Assembly: GCA_963712305.1 (NCBI GenBank)
Contig: CAVQHI010000001.1
Location: 1-64,000 of the forward strand
DNA length: 64,000 nucleotides
Direction: 5' to 3'
Origin: DATFNI01 sp963712305
GTDB lineage: Bacteria > Bacteroidota > Rhodothermia > Balneolales > DATFMH01
Shown: one piece after another, positions 50,563 to 59,802 of the stretch
How positions within the stretch are numbered: the first letter of the stretch is position 1
How the letters are laid out: the number at the start of each line of letters is the position of its first letter
Translations under genes and position numbers: made by a program
Notes under the pieces: model-generated
The model's input: the letters and a program-made list of their open reading frames with translations, nothing else
What the model was told of the DNA's origin: nothing
The model's database searches: none

Positions 50563-51900
50563 ATGCAAATCATCCGGGGTATAATTGGCATTATTACCAT
50601 TCTCGCTATCGCTTACGCATTTAGCAATAAGAAAAAAGACATAGACTGGAAACTGGTATTGACAGGGGTGTCCATCCAGTTTGTTTTGGCTGTTTTCATA
50701 CTCAAGGGAAGTGAGATGGCTCATTTTTTTGGTCCTCTCGGGTGGCCTAAAATCTTTTTCAGCTGGGTCTCTTCCTTCTTTGTTGTCGTACTTAACTTTA
50801 CGACCGACGGGGCTAAATTTATATTCGGGAAATTAGCCATAAGTCCGGGACAGGATCAGAGCATGGGTTCATTTTTCGCATTCCAGGTCTTGCCAACCAT
50901 TGTTTTCTTTGCATCGCTTACTTCCCTGCTTTATCACTACGGCGTCCTGCAGGCCATTGTAAAGTATATGTCTAAAGGGATGCAGAAACTGATGGGAACA
51001 TCGGGGGCTGAAACCTTGTCTGTCGTTTCAAATATTTTTGTAGGACAGACTGAGGCTCCTCTCGTTATCAAACCGTATATAGAGAAAATGACCAGCTCTG
51101 AGCTTCTTGCTGTTATGGTCGGAGGAATGGCAACGATTGCAGGAGGCGTGATGGCCGCATACATCCAGATGCTCGGTGACGCGTATTCCCAGGCACATAA
51201 CGTAGCACTGGCAACCGGGCGTCTCATGTTTGCCCAGCAGCTCCTGGGCGCCAGTGTCATGGCTGCGCCCGCTGCCCTTGTTATCGCAAAGATGATGGTC
51301 CCGGAAACAGAAACATCGCTAACCAAGGGCAAAGTGAAGATTTCCGTTGAAAAAGTCGATGCCAACGGAATTGATGCCGCAGCCTCCGGAGCTGCTGAGG
51401 GATTAAAACTGGCACTTAATGTAGGCGCCATGCTACTTGCTTTTATCGCTCTTCTTGCCATGTTCAATTCAATCCTCGGCTGGATTGGTGTACAAACGGG
51501 ACTCACACATCTGTTCCCTGGTTTCGACCTTACGATTCAGGGACTGCTCGGACTCATATTTGCTCCCCTTGCATTCCTGATTGGCGTCCCATGGCACGAT
51601 GCAGTCAATGTCGGCAGCCTGCTGGGCACGAAACTCGTACTTACCGAATTCATCGGTTATCTCGATCTTGCAAAAGAAGTTGCTGCCAATAATCTTGGAC
51701 CCAAAACGGTTATGATGGCCACGTTTGCTTTGTGCGGTTTCGCAAACTTCTCATCGATCGCTATTCAGATTGGTGGTATTGGAGGATTGGCCCCAAGTCG
51801 TAAGTCAGAACTTGCACGTTTTGGAATTAAAGCCGTCATTGCAGGCACCCTGGCAAATCTGATGACAGCCACCTTTGCCGGAATGCTATTTACATCATGA
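50563..51900 (+). CDS. nupC: Concentrative nucleoside transporter (CNT/NupC family)
   Basis: A 445-residue polytopic protein of the CNT family: GVSIQFVLAVFILK, FFAFQVLPTIVFFASLTS, the family signature GQTEAPLVIKPY (52 residues into the central domain), MATIAGGVMAAYI and FALCGFANFSSIAIQIGG. CNT proteins import nucleosides with Na+ or H+. Its start is 5 bases after tdk, linking uptake to phosphorylation. Confidence 0.94.
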   Translation: MQIIRGIIGIITILAIAYAFSNKKKDIDWKLVLTGVSIQFVLAVFILKGSEMAHFFGPLGWPKIFFSWVSSFFVVVLNFTTDGAKFIFGKLAISPGQDQSMGSFFAFQVLPTIVFFASLTSLLYHYGVLQAIVKYMSKGMQKLMGTSGAETLSVVSNIFVGQTEAPLVIKPYIEKMTSSELLAVMVGGMATIAGGVMAAYIQMLGDAYSQAHNVALATGRLMFAQQLLGASVMAAPAALVIAKMMVPETETSLTKGKVKISVEKVDANGIDAAASGAAEGLKLALNVGAMLLAFIALLAMFNSILGWIGVQTGLTHLFPGFDLTIQGLLGLIFAPLAFLIGVPWHDAVNVGSLLGTKLVLTEFIGYLDLAKEVAANNLGPKTVMMATFALCGFANFSSIAIQIGGIGGLAPSRKSELARFGIKAVIAGTLANLMTATFAGMLFTS

Positions 51901-51944
51901 CATTTATCCGTGAAATGGATCCATTGACAAACCTGTAAATTCTT

Positions 51945-53948
51945 ATGATTCAGATTCTGAAATTCCGTATAACTTTTTCGAGCCTGCTCGCATCGGCTGT
52001 GCTGATTGCCTTGGCATGCAGCAATACTAAAAATACCTCTCAAAAATCCCAGGGGAAGGAATCGAAAGTAATTGGTGTAATTAACAATACACCAGTTACT
52101 TATCAAGAGTTATCAGATCAGTATAAGTCTTCAAATCCATCAAAACAGATAAAGCGGGATACCGCCACGTATAAGGACGTCTCCGATTTCCTGAGTCTCT
52201 ACCTGAATTACCGCGCCAAACTTCTTGAAGCAAAAAACGCAGGATATTACCAGGATAAAGATATCAGGAACGAGATGGACCAGTATGCTAAACAATATGC
52301 GTACACATTCTGGATGGATAAGAAAATCCGGCAGGAACTTCTTGATACGTTAATGGCTCGATCAAAGTGGGATGTAAATGCTTCACACATTCTTATCGCT
52401 CTTTCACCTCAGGCACCACCGGAGGATACTCTTAAGGCTTACAATAAACTGATGGAAGCCCGAAGGAAGTTTCTGAATGGTGAGCCATTCTCGGATTTGA
52501 TCAATGAGTATTCTTCTAAACGGAATGGACGGCCAATGGGTGGTGATCTCGGATATCTTTCAGCCGGCTGGGCAATCAAGCCTTTTGAAGATGTTGCCTA
52601 CACGACTCCCATCGACAGTGTATCCATGCCCGTTCGCACTAAATTTGGGTATCACTTAATATATGTGCACGGTCGGCGCAAACATAAGCCGGAACGCCTG
52701 GTATCGCATATCTATTTCCAGACCCGCGGAAATGGAAATTCGATACAATATGCCATGAAACGTGCAGACAGCGTATATGCTCAGCTTCAAGATGGGATTA
52801 GCTGGGATAAACTGGTTCATTTATCAGACGACAGAAACAGCAGCCAACAGAATGGACTCATCGGCTGGGTTGACCGAAGCAGGTTTCGTCCAACATTTAC
52901 CGACACTATCTTTGCCATCAAGCAACTGCATAAAGCGTATCATCCGTTTTACAGCGGGTATGGAGTCCATATCGTAAAGGTTGATTCAATACGTACGTTT
53001 AAGGACAAACAGCAGGAAGAAGCATATTGGCTTAATCGTCTGAAACAGTTGCCACGCTATAAAGACAATAAGCTTATAACTCTGCAACACGTAAAGAATG
53101 AGGGACAAGCTAAGATCTTCGCGGACAACTATGCCAGCCTGGCTAAGATTATCAACAAGCACGATTCCGTAGATTTCTCTAAAGTCAATATTCCGGAAAC
53201 CATCCTAACAAGGCCCATATATCAAATTAATAATCAATCATATTCAGTTGGCGATTTTGTCGATTGGCTGAAGGATAACGTCCACAACGTACCGGTTTCC
53301 GAACTCTATAATCACTATCTGGAATTTCAGAATATAGAAACGCAGAAACAGCTAATCCCAATAACCGAAGAGCATTTCCCTCAGTACAAAAAAGATATAC
53401 GGAGGTATATGGATGGTTTGGTTGTTTATAAGATTACTGATGATTCGGTTTGGAGTTACGCCCAGCGAGACACAACAGCTTTACATAAATTGTTTGTATC
53501 CGATTCATCCAAGTACTGGTTTCCTAAAAGGTATAACTACTACCGTTTAGCTGCTAATGATGATTCTACACTCAATGCAGCTCTTGATAAAATACAAAGC
53601 GGTATTTCACCAGACAGTTTGCGAAATAATAACCCGGTTCATCCTCTTCTTGTACAAGAAGATGTTGTCAGGGACCTGGACGGTGAACCATACGAACGGT
53701 TAAAAGGACTCAACGAAAAACAGGCCACTAAGCCATTTAAATTCCATGATAAGCAGACTGTCTTATATCTTACTGAGATCAAACCGCCTGCTCCTATGAC
53801 GTTCATGGAAGCATACAACCAGCTGATTACTGATTTTCAGCCGATAAGGCAAAAAGAATGGATGGAAAACCTGCATAATAAATTTCATATTGAGGCTTAT
53901 CCGGATCATTTGCATCAAATTTTTTGGTCTCATCAAATGAACCCCTGA
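51945..53948 (+). CDS. Lipoprotein parvulin-type peptidyl-prolyl isomerase (two domains)
   Basis: A 667-residue lipoprotein (signal peptide ending ALAC, Cys25). An N-terminal chaperone-like helical part (YQELSDQYKSS, FLSLYLNYRAKLLEAKNAGY) is followed by two parvulin domains: ~142-245 (NASHILIALSP, GGDLGYLSAGW, TKFGYHLIYVH) and ~252-350 (VSHIYFQT, NGLIGWVDRSRFRPTF, SGYGVHIVKVDS). The long C-terminal part (~400-667) is helical and not recognised beyond a possible third degenerate repeat. It probably assists folding of outer-membrane or secreted proteins. First of three adjacent folding genes. Confidence 0.88.
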   Translation: MIQILKFRITFSSLLASAVLIALACSNTKNTSQKSQGKESKVIGVINNTPVTYQELSDQYKSSNPSKQIKRDTATYKDVSDFLSLYLNYRAKLLEAKNAGYYQDKDIRNEMDQYAKQYAYTFWMDKKIRQELLDTLMARSKWDVNASHILIALSPQAPPEDTLKAYNKLMEARRKFLNGEPFSDLINEYSSKRNGRPMGGDLGYLSAGWAIKPFEDVAYTTPIDSVSMPVRTKFGYHLIYVHGRRKHKPERLVSHIYFQTRGNGNSIQYAMKRADSVYAQLQDGISWDKLVHLSDDRNSSQQNGLIGWVDRSRFRPTFTDTIFAIKQLHKAYHPFYSGYGVHIVKVDSIRTFKDKQQEEAYWLNRLKQLPRYKDNKLITLQHVKNEGQAKIFADNYASLAKIINKHDSVDFSKVNIPETILTRPIYQINNQSYSVGDFVDWLKDNVHNVPVSELYNHYLEFQNIETQKQLIPITEEHFPQYKKDIRRYMDGLVVYKITDDSVWSYAQRDTTALHKLFVSDSSKYWFPKRYNYYRLAANDDSTLNAALDKIQSGISPDSLRNNNPVHPLLVQEDVVRDLDGEPYERLKGLNEKQATKPFKFHDKQTVLYLTEIKPPAPMTFMEAYNQLITDFQPIRQKEWMENLHNKFHIEAYPDHLHQIFWSHQMNP

Positions 53949-53954
53949 TCATTC

Positions 53955-54860
53955 GTGTTAAAAAGCCATTACAAGATACATCTTTGGTTATTGCTACTGG
54001 CAATATTGACTGTTGCAGCGTGTAACCAGCAGACTCAGACAGGAAACAGTAAAGTCATTGCCCAGGTTGGATCTAAGGTCCTTACACTGGATGCGGCAAA
54101 GTCTGATATACCTCTTGAGGTATTCAAAAAAGACAGTCTAAAATCACTGATCAAATACCGCGACAACTGGATCAGGCAACAACTATTGATCCAAGAGGCA
54201 AAACGCAATGGATTCGACAATGATGCAGCGTTTGAAAAGAAAATGAATACCATGCGGGATCAGATTCTTGCACAGATGATGCGCACTTATGTGTTGAATC
54301 GCACCGATACCAGTGCCATCACAGATCAGGAGGCACAAAATTACTACGAAGCTCATAAAGACCAATTCATTCTAAATGAAAGGTATGTGAAGTTTCGGCA
54401 CCTAATTGCAGCCTCACTTGATGACGCTCAGAAGGCGCGGCAGGATTTACTTCATGGCGTCAAATGGAAGACAGTCGTTCAAGAGTACTGTACGCATCCA
54501 GATGACCAACTAAGGTCCTCAGAGCGGTATTGGCCCATCTCGCTTGCAGCCCGTGATTATTCGATCATGAACAGATATCTGCATATTATTGGAAATATGG
54601 AGATATCACCAATAAGATATATAGATGGCCGTTATCATTTTGTACAACTCATAGATCAACGGCCAAAGGGGTCACATCCGGATGTAAAATGGGTGCTTGC
54701 CCGAATAAAAGAATGGTTGAAGCTCGAAAAACGGCGTAAAAGTTTAAGTACTTTCGAGCAGAATCTCTATCTTAGAGCCGAATCAAATAACGAAATCAAA
54801 TTGCCAACAGACTTCTTGAAGTCACCTGCTGACACGACCAGTTCAGCCAGCTCCAAATAA
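53955..54860 (+). CDS. SurA/PrsA-like lipoprotein, parvulin domain degenerate
   Basis: A 301-residue lipoprotein starting at GTG 53955, signal peptide ending TVAAC (Cys23). The chaperone-type N-terminal part reads VLTLDAAKSDIPLEVF, YRDNWIRQQLLIQEAKRNGF and EAQNYYEAHKDQF. The C-terminal region is in the position of a parvulin domain but lacks the clear GG-x-LG and FGYH motifs of the neighbours (VKFRHLIAA is the remaining strand). It therefore looks like a chaperone without isomerase activity. It lies 6 bases after the first parvulin gene and 9 bases before surA. Confidence 0.8.
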   Translation: MLKSHYKIHLWLLLLAILTVAACNQQTQTGNSKVIAQVGSKVLTLDAAKSDIPLEVFKKDSLKSLIKYRDNWIRQQLLIQEAKRNGFDNDAAFEKKMNTMRDQILAQMMRTYVLNRTDTSAITDQEAQNYYEAHKDQFILNERYVKFRHLIAASLDDAQKARQDLLHGVKWKTVVQEYCTHPDDQLRSSERYWPISLAARDYSIMNRYLHIIGNMEISPIRYIDGRYHFVQLIDQRPKGSHPDVKWVLARIKEWLKLEKRRKSLSTFEQNLYLRAESNNEIKLPTDFLKSPADTTSSASSK

Positions 54861-54869
54861 ATTTTTTTT

Positions 54870-56261
54870 ATGCGAAAGTTTCGAGTTCAAACTCTTATAG
54901 CGGCCATTATTGGCCTTTTTACAATTACATCTACTGTCCAGGCACAACAGGGAAAAGTGCTGGATCAGATTGTTGCCATTGTCAATAATCACATCATCTT
55001 AAAATCAGATGTTGACAGCGTGCTTGCCCAGTACATGCAGCAGCGACAACAGGGTCAGCAAATTCAATTCCATAAGAGCATGTGGTACCAGTCACTGGAA
55101 TCGGAAATTGACAAATATGTGCTGCTCGAAAAAGCTAAAATCGACTCAGTAACCGTAACTGATCAGGAAGTTGACAAGGCGTTAAATCAGCGTATTGATC
55201 AAATGGAAAAACAGGCTGGCGGTGAAAAAGCACTCGAAAATTATTTCGGCAAGAGTATCATCGAATTGAAATCTCAGTGGCGTGAACTCTACCGCCAGGA
55301 TGCCATCGTCAATAAAGTTCGCCAAACCGAACTGGGTAAAATTGATATTTCCCGGGCTGAGGTCATTAATTTTTATAATTCCATTCCAAAAGATTCCCTT
55401 CCTGATATTCCCGAGTCGGTGAAACTGGCACAGATCGTCAGGATTCCTCCACCCGATAAGGATGCAAAACAAGCGGCTTACAAGCTAGCGAGCGAACTGA
55501 GGGACTCTATAGTTGTCGATCATAAAAATTTCGAAGACCTTGCCAAACGGTGGAGTCAGGGACCATCTGCAAAATATGGCGGGCATATCGGATTAATAAA
55601 TGTAAAAGATCTCGTTCCCGAATATGCGGCCGCAGCTGCTGCCCTTCAACCGGGTGAAATTTCGCAGGTTGTCAAATCCCCGTTTGGATACCACGTCATC
55701 CGTCTGAATAAGCGAGTTGGCGATAAGATTGATACCGATCAGATTCTCATCAAGATTGATAGTGATCGGCGCGATGATCAGCTGTCGATCGATTTTTTAA
55801 ATCAAATACGTGACAGCGTTATCACCGGCGGCAAGAGTTTTTCCGACATGGCCAAAAAATATTCGGATGACCAGGCAACCGCTCCTACCGGCGGCGAGTT
55901 GATGGATCCACAGACTGGCAATCAATATCTGGCACTGACCAAGCTGGATCCTTCTCTCTATCGCATCGTCCTTCTGCTTGATAAGAAAGGCGCTATTTCA
56001 GAGCCTAAACCATATACGATTCAAAATCCTGAAGAGGAAAAAGCCTACCGGATTGTACAACTAAAGGATCGAATCAAAGAACATCAGGCAAACTTGCAGG
56101 AAGATTTTGATCTGATCAAGAATTACGCCCTTCAGGAGAAACAGATGAAAGAGATGTCGAAGTGGATGCAGAGTCTTCGGAAACAAGTATATGTTGAATA
56201 CAAGATTCCCGTACCAAAACATGCGAAAGATCTGGAGTTAAGCCAAAATCAATCAGGATAA
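54870..56261 (+). CDS. surA: SurA-like periplasmic chaperone/peptidyl-prolyl isomerase
   Basis: A 463-residue protein with a signal peptide ending VQAQ. The SurA N-terminal domain (LDQIVAIVNNHIILKSDVDS) is followed by two parvulin domains: ~184-283 (VKLAQIVRIPPP, GGHIGLINVKDL, SPFGYHVIRLNKR) and ~288-395 (DQILIKIDSD, TGGELMDPQTG). The organisation is that of SurA, which escorts unfolded beta-barrel proteins to the Bam complex. Last gene of a three-gene folding cluster, 3 bases before moxR. Confidence 0.92.
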   Translation: MRKFRVQTLIAAIIGLFTITSTVQAQQGKVLDQIVAIVNNHIILKSDVDSVLAQYMQQRQQGQQIQFHKSMWYQSLESEIDKYVLLEKAKIDSVTVTDQEVDKALNQRIDQMEKQAGGEKALENYFGKSIIELKSQWRELYRQDAIVNKVRQTELGKIDISRAEVINFYNSIPKDSLPDIPESVKLAQIVRIPPPDKDAKQAAYKLASELRDSIVVDHKNFEDLAKRWSQGPSAKYGGHIGLINVKDLVPEYAAAAAALQPGEISQVVKSPFGYHVIRLNKRVGDKIDTDQILIKIDSDRRDDQLSIDFLNQIRDSVITGGKSFSDMAKKYSDDQATAPTGGELMDPQTGNQYLALTKLDPSLYRIVLLLDKKGAISEPKPYTIQNPEEEKAYRIVQLKDRIKEHQANLQEDFDLIKNYALQEKQMKEMSKWMQSLRKQVYVEYKIPVPKHAKDLELSQNQSG

Positions 56262-56264
56262 TTT

Positions 56265-57257
56265 ATGAGCAACATCCCAGGTGATCCGGCCGAAGCGGCC
56301 AGTTTCTTTCAGAAATCATTTGACCGACTCCGCAAAGAGATTGCAAAGGTTGTTGTTGGTCAGGATACCATTGTTGAGTTATTATTAATTAGTTTATTCT
56401 CGCGTGGCCACTGCGTCCTTATTGGCGTTCCGGGGTTGGCCAAGACTTTACTTGTCAGAACAGTATCTCAGACGTTAAATCTGAAATTCAGCCGGATTCA
56501 GTTCACTCCTGATTTGATGCCTGGTGATATAACCGGCACAGAGATCATCCAGGAGGATATGAAAACCGGTCACAAGGCTTTTCGTTTTATTCACGGGCCG
56601 ATTTTTGCGAATATCATTCTGGCCGACGAGATCAATCGTACGCCGCCTAAGACACAGGCTGCCCTTTTGGAAGCAATGCAGGAATATCATGTGACTGCAT
56701 CTGGAAGCACGTATGAATTGGCACCTCCTTTCTTTGTGCTTGCAACACAAAATCCTATCGAGCAAGAAGGGACCTATCCTCTGCCGGAAGCCCAGCTAGA
56801 CCGATTTATGTTCAACCTTTGGCTGGAATATCCACGTTTTGATGAAGAGATTGACATCGTGAAACGTACTACGACTTCATTGAACGGATCTGTTGATGCC
56901 ATACTCGATGCCGCTCAGATCCTTGAGTTGCAAAAGCTTGTACGCGAAGTGGCCATTCCTGAAAACGTTTTGAATTCGGCCGTAAAGCTCGTCAGCATGA
57001 CACGTCCGAATACGGAACACACACCTGATTTTGTTAATCAGTATATGAGCTGGGGAGCCGGACCCCGTGCTTCGCAGTATTTGATTTTGGGCGGGAAAAC
57101 ACGCGCCTTGTCCCGTGGGCGGTATAACGTAACGGAAGATGACATCCGTGCCCTGGCTATACCGGTTCTCAGACACCGCATTATACCCAACTATGCTGCT
57201 GAAGCTGACGGCGTTGATAGTATGGAGTTGATCAACCGGCTGCTTGAAAAGCTTTGA
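56265..57257 (+). CDS. moxR: MoxR-family AAA+ ATPase
   Basis: A 330-residue AAA+ protein: Walker A GVPGLAKT (54-61), TPDLMPGDITGTEII, Walker B IILADEINR, PPKTQAALLEAMQE, sensor 1 LATQNPIEQEGTYPLPEAQLDRF-type segment (FVLATQNPIEQEGTYPLPEA), and a C-terminal helical lid with arginine finger region. MoxR ATPases work with VWA proteins as chaperone-like machines for cofactor insertion or envelope stress. The next gene encodes a VWA protein, as expected, but no DUF58 gene lies between. Confidence 0.95.
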   Translation: MSNIPGDPAEAASFFQKSFDRLRKEIAKVVVGQDTIVELLLISLFSRGHCVLIGVPGLAKTLLVRTVSQTLNLKFSRIQFTPDLMPGDITGTEIIQEDMKTGHKAFRFIHGPIFANIILADEINRTPPKTQAALLEAMQEYHVTASGSTYELAPPFFVLATQNPIEQEGTYPLPEAQLDRFMFNLWLEYPRFDEEIDIVKRTTTSLNGSVDAILDAAQILELQKLVREVAIPENVLNSAVKLVSMTRPNTEHTPDFVNQYMSWGAGPRASQYLILGGKTRALSRGRYNVTEDDIRALAIPVLRHRIIPNYAAEADGVDSMELINRLLEKL

Positions 57258-57306
57258 CACCTCTCTGTTTTATTCACCAATCGTAATCTGACGAAAACGC
57301 GGGTAT

Positions 57307-59430
57307 ATGGAGCTGTTCAATCCGGCATACCACTCGATATTTGCACTAATTGTGATCATCGTGCTGTTTCCGGCGGCGGCGTCATTAAGCTGGTGGACCT
57401 ATCGAAAACCGATAGCTTTGTCTAATCTTTCAAGATTTCTTTTGATTGGTTTGCGGACACTTGCTATTTGGCTCCTGCTGGCCGTCTTGCTCAACCCCAT
57501 CTTTCACTTGACCCACGCATGGGAAGAAAAACCTGAGATTGCCGTACTTCTGGACAACTCGGCCAGTGTAACTTTCAAAAAAGGGGATTACAATGGAACT
57601 GATGATTACAAGTCGGCCGTAAACGCTTTACAGCTTACTGACACCAGTAGTGTACGATATCATATTTATTCATTTGCAAAAAATTTAAAAAAGACGACTC
57701 CTGATAGCCTTAAATTTAACGGTCAGGATACCGATCTGGATGACGCAATAAAATCACTTACACAACAGGACCGGGCTTATAAAGCTGTCATCCTGGTAAC
57801 CGATGGCATATCTACATACGGTTCTGATCCCACATATACTGTCAATCAACTTAATATGCCCGTATTTACTGTTGCCGTGGGTGATACGACACATGAACGG
57901 GATATTGTCGTTGAAGATGTTGTTCATCCTGATAAAGCTTACAAAGATACCCCGGCCCCACTCGATGTAACCATCCTTAATGATGGCTTTCAGGGGCAGA
58001 ACATAGACGTTCAGTTGCTCAAAAACGGTCGGATTATCGATCAGAAGGCAATTAAGTCAACAGGATCACGCACATCAACGACTGTAAATTTCTCGATTAA
58101 ACCGCAGAACACCGGACTCCAGCAATACGAAATCAGGGTTCCTGCTCAACAGGATGAGATTAACACACGAAATAACCATCGTTTCGTCACACTAAATGTC
58201 TTGGATAATCAGACACGAATTCTGGATATTGCCTTTGAAATTTATCCTGATGTTAAGGCAGTCAGAACGATTTTGGGACAGGATAAGGGCGTCAAACTGT
58301 ATACGCGAGACTGGATATCCGGAGATAATTTTATTGGGGGGAAGCTGCCTTCAAAAACAGATTCCCTCGATTTAATCATTCTGCAAGGTTATCCAAATCC
58401 GTCCATTCCTTCTTCAGTTAAACAAGAAATTCAACATCTTATTCAAAATAAGCCACTGGTTCTGCTGGCTACCCCTAAAACAGACATCTCTCAGGCTGAT
58501 CAGTCCTTCAGGGCTTCTCTTCCTCTCATCGGGCCGAATAATTTTATCCCGATGGATATCTCAACCAAAGAAAACGATAAGGAAAAGGGGCATCCTGTGC
58601 TCAACCTTCCGAATATTGATGATCAACCGGGATCGCCGTTCTGGTACGGGCCCATCACCGGCGTAACACCTGCCCCGGGTGCACATGTGCTTCTGAAATC
58701 CGCATATCACGGCCGAGAAACGAACACCCCTGTTTTGGGCCTGCGGACAATAGGCAACCGGAGAATCACAGAATTGCTGAGCTTTGGTTATTATCACTGG
58801 TTCCAGCTCTCCGGTGAAAAACGCGACTACATTACAAAACTGATTGGTAATATCACGAAATGGACGGCCACCCAGCCAGATAATCGACTGCTACGTCTTC
58901 AGCCATCTCAAACCGTTTATGACGAAACGGAGCCGGCAATATTTAATGCCACACTCAACAACCAAAACGGACAACCCGAGAACGGTGCGGTCATCGAGTT
59001 AACTGTCGAAGGTACTCAGTACGACTCACACCGTTTTACGATGGAGCACACTGGAACTGGTCAATATCATATTCAGGTTGGACAGTTACCTGAGGGGCAA
59101 TACAAATATGATGCTACAGCAAAAAAAGAACAGGTAACGGTCGGTGAGGCAAGCGGTGAATTTGTTGTCGGTAATAAGGGGACTGAATTCGTGAACACCC
59201 AACGCAATGATGCACTTTTACGATATATCTCTAAGACAACAGGCGGCTCCTATTCTACCTGGGAAAATGCCGGTGATGTAATTCCAGACATGCAAAATCA
59301 GGGATTATTAAAAGTTACAAGAAAGACGGAGGAGGCTTCATATCCCCTTCATCAATCTCCGTGGTGGTTTGTTGTCTCAATTGCCCTCCTAACTACCGAG
59401 TGGCTTATACGCAAGATTAAAGCACTCTGA
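57307..59430 (+). CDS. VWA-domain membrane protein
   Basis: A 707-residue protein: two N-terminal membrane helices (~11-32 and ~44-66), a VWA domain with MIDAS DNSAS (83-87) and LVTDGIST, then a long periplasmic region with repeated Ig-like domains (DVTILNDGFQGQNIDVQL, FNATLNNQNGQPENGAVIEL) and a last membrane helix (~682-702). It resembles the BatA/VWA partners of MoxR ATPases, but with a much larger extracytoplasmic part that may carry the gatase-like fold seen in related proteins (IILQGYPNPSIPSSV, PLVLLATPKTD). 49 bases after moxR. Confidence 0.85.
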   Translation: MELFNPAYHSIFALIVIIVLFPAAASLSWWTYRKPIALSNLSRFLLIGLRTLAIWLLLAVLLNPIFHLTHAWEEKPEIAVLLDNSASVTFKKGDYNGTDDYKSAVNALQLTDTSSVRYHIYSFAKNLKKTTPDSLKFNGQDTDLDDAIKSLTQQDRAYKAVILVTDGISTYGSDPTYTVNQLNMPVFTVAVGDTTHERDIVVEDVVHPDKAYKDTPAPLDVTILNDGFQGQNIDVQLLKNGRIIDQKAIKSTGSRTSTTVNFSIKPQNTGLQQYEIRVPAQQDEINTRNNHRFVTLNVLDNQTRILDIAFEIYPDVKAVRTILGQDKGVKLYTRDWISGDNFIGGKLPSKTDSLDLIILQGYPNPSIPSSVKQEIQHLIQNKPLVLLATPKTDISQADQSFRASLPLIGPNNFIPMDISTKENDKEKGHPVLNLPNIDDQPGSPFWYGPITGVTPAPGAHVLLKSAYHGRETNTPVLGLRTIGNRRITELLSFGYYHWFQLSGEKRDYITKLIGNITKWTATQPDNRLLRLQPSQTVYDETEPAIFNATLNNQNGQPENGAVIELTVEGTQYDSHRFTMEHTGTGQYHIQVGQLPEGQYKYDATAKKEQVTVGEASGEFVVGNKGTEFVNTQRNDALLRYISKTTGGSYSTWENAGDVIPDMQNQGLLKVTRKTEEASYPLHQSPWWFVVSIALLTTEWLIRKIKAL

Positions 59431-59743
59431 TCCATAAGTCGGTAACAAGTGATAATGTCCCTTTCAACAAATGTGCCGCTATCCAGATGGAAGCAGTAAT
59501 ACCCTTTTCCTTAAGGTCAATTAAACTTTTTATCAGTTTTTCCCATTTTATTCATCATTTTATAAAAATTAGGAAAACCCTTGTATTAGAGAATACATAG
59601 TCGGAATCGTTAAAAAACGTTTAACTCTTATATCATGTTAAGTCTTGAGCAAATAATTCCGCTGACTGGCTGGAACGGATGAACTCTCTAATTATGTTCG
59701 AGATGATAGACTTGAAACCAGCTTGTAAAGGTAGGGTCACATT
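59431..59743. other. Non-coding gap
   Basis: About 310 bases between the VWA gene and the terminator of the convergent unit. No open frame, repeat or RNA gene recognised. Confidence 0.5.
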
Positions 59744-59776
59744 AAAAAAGCCGGCCTAAATGAATAGACCGGCTTT
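59744..59776 (-). terminator. Terminator of the 61539-59803 gene pair
   Basis: AAAGCCGG (59747-59754) pairs with CCGGCTTT (59769-59776). On the minus strand the stem is followed by TTTTTTAAT. It lies 27 bases beyond the stop codon of the coiled-coil protein gene. Confidence 0.85.
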
Positions 59777-59802
59777 AAATGGATTAGATTAAATTATCTA
59801 AT

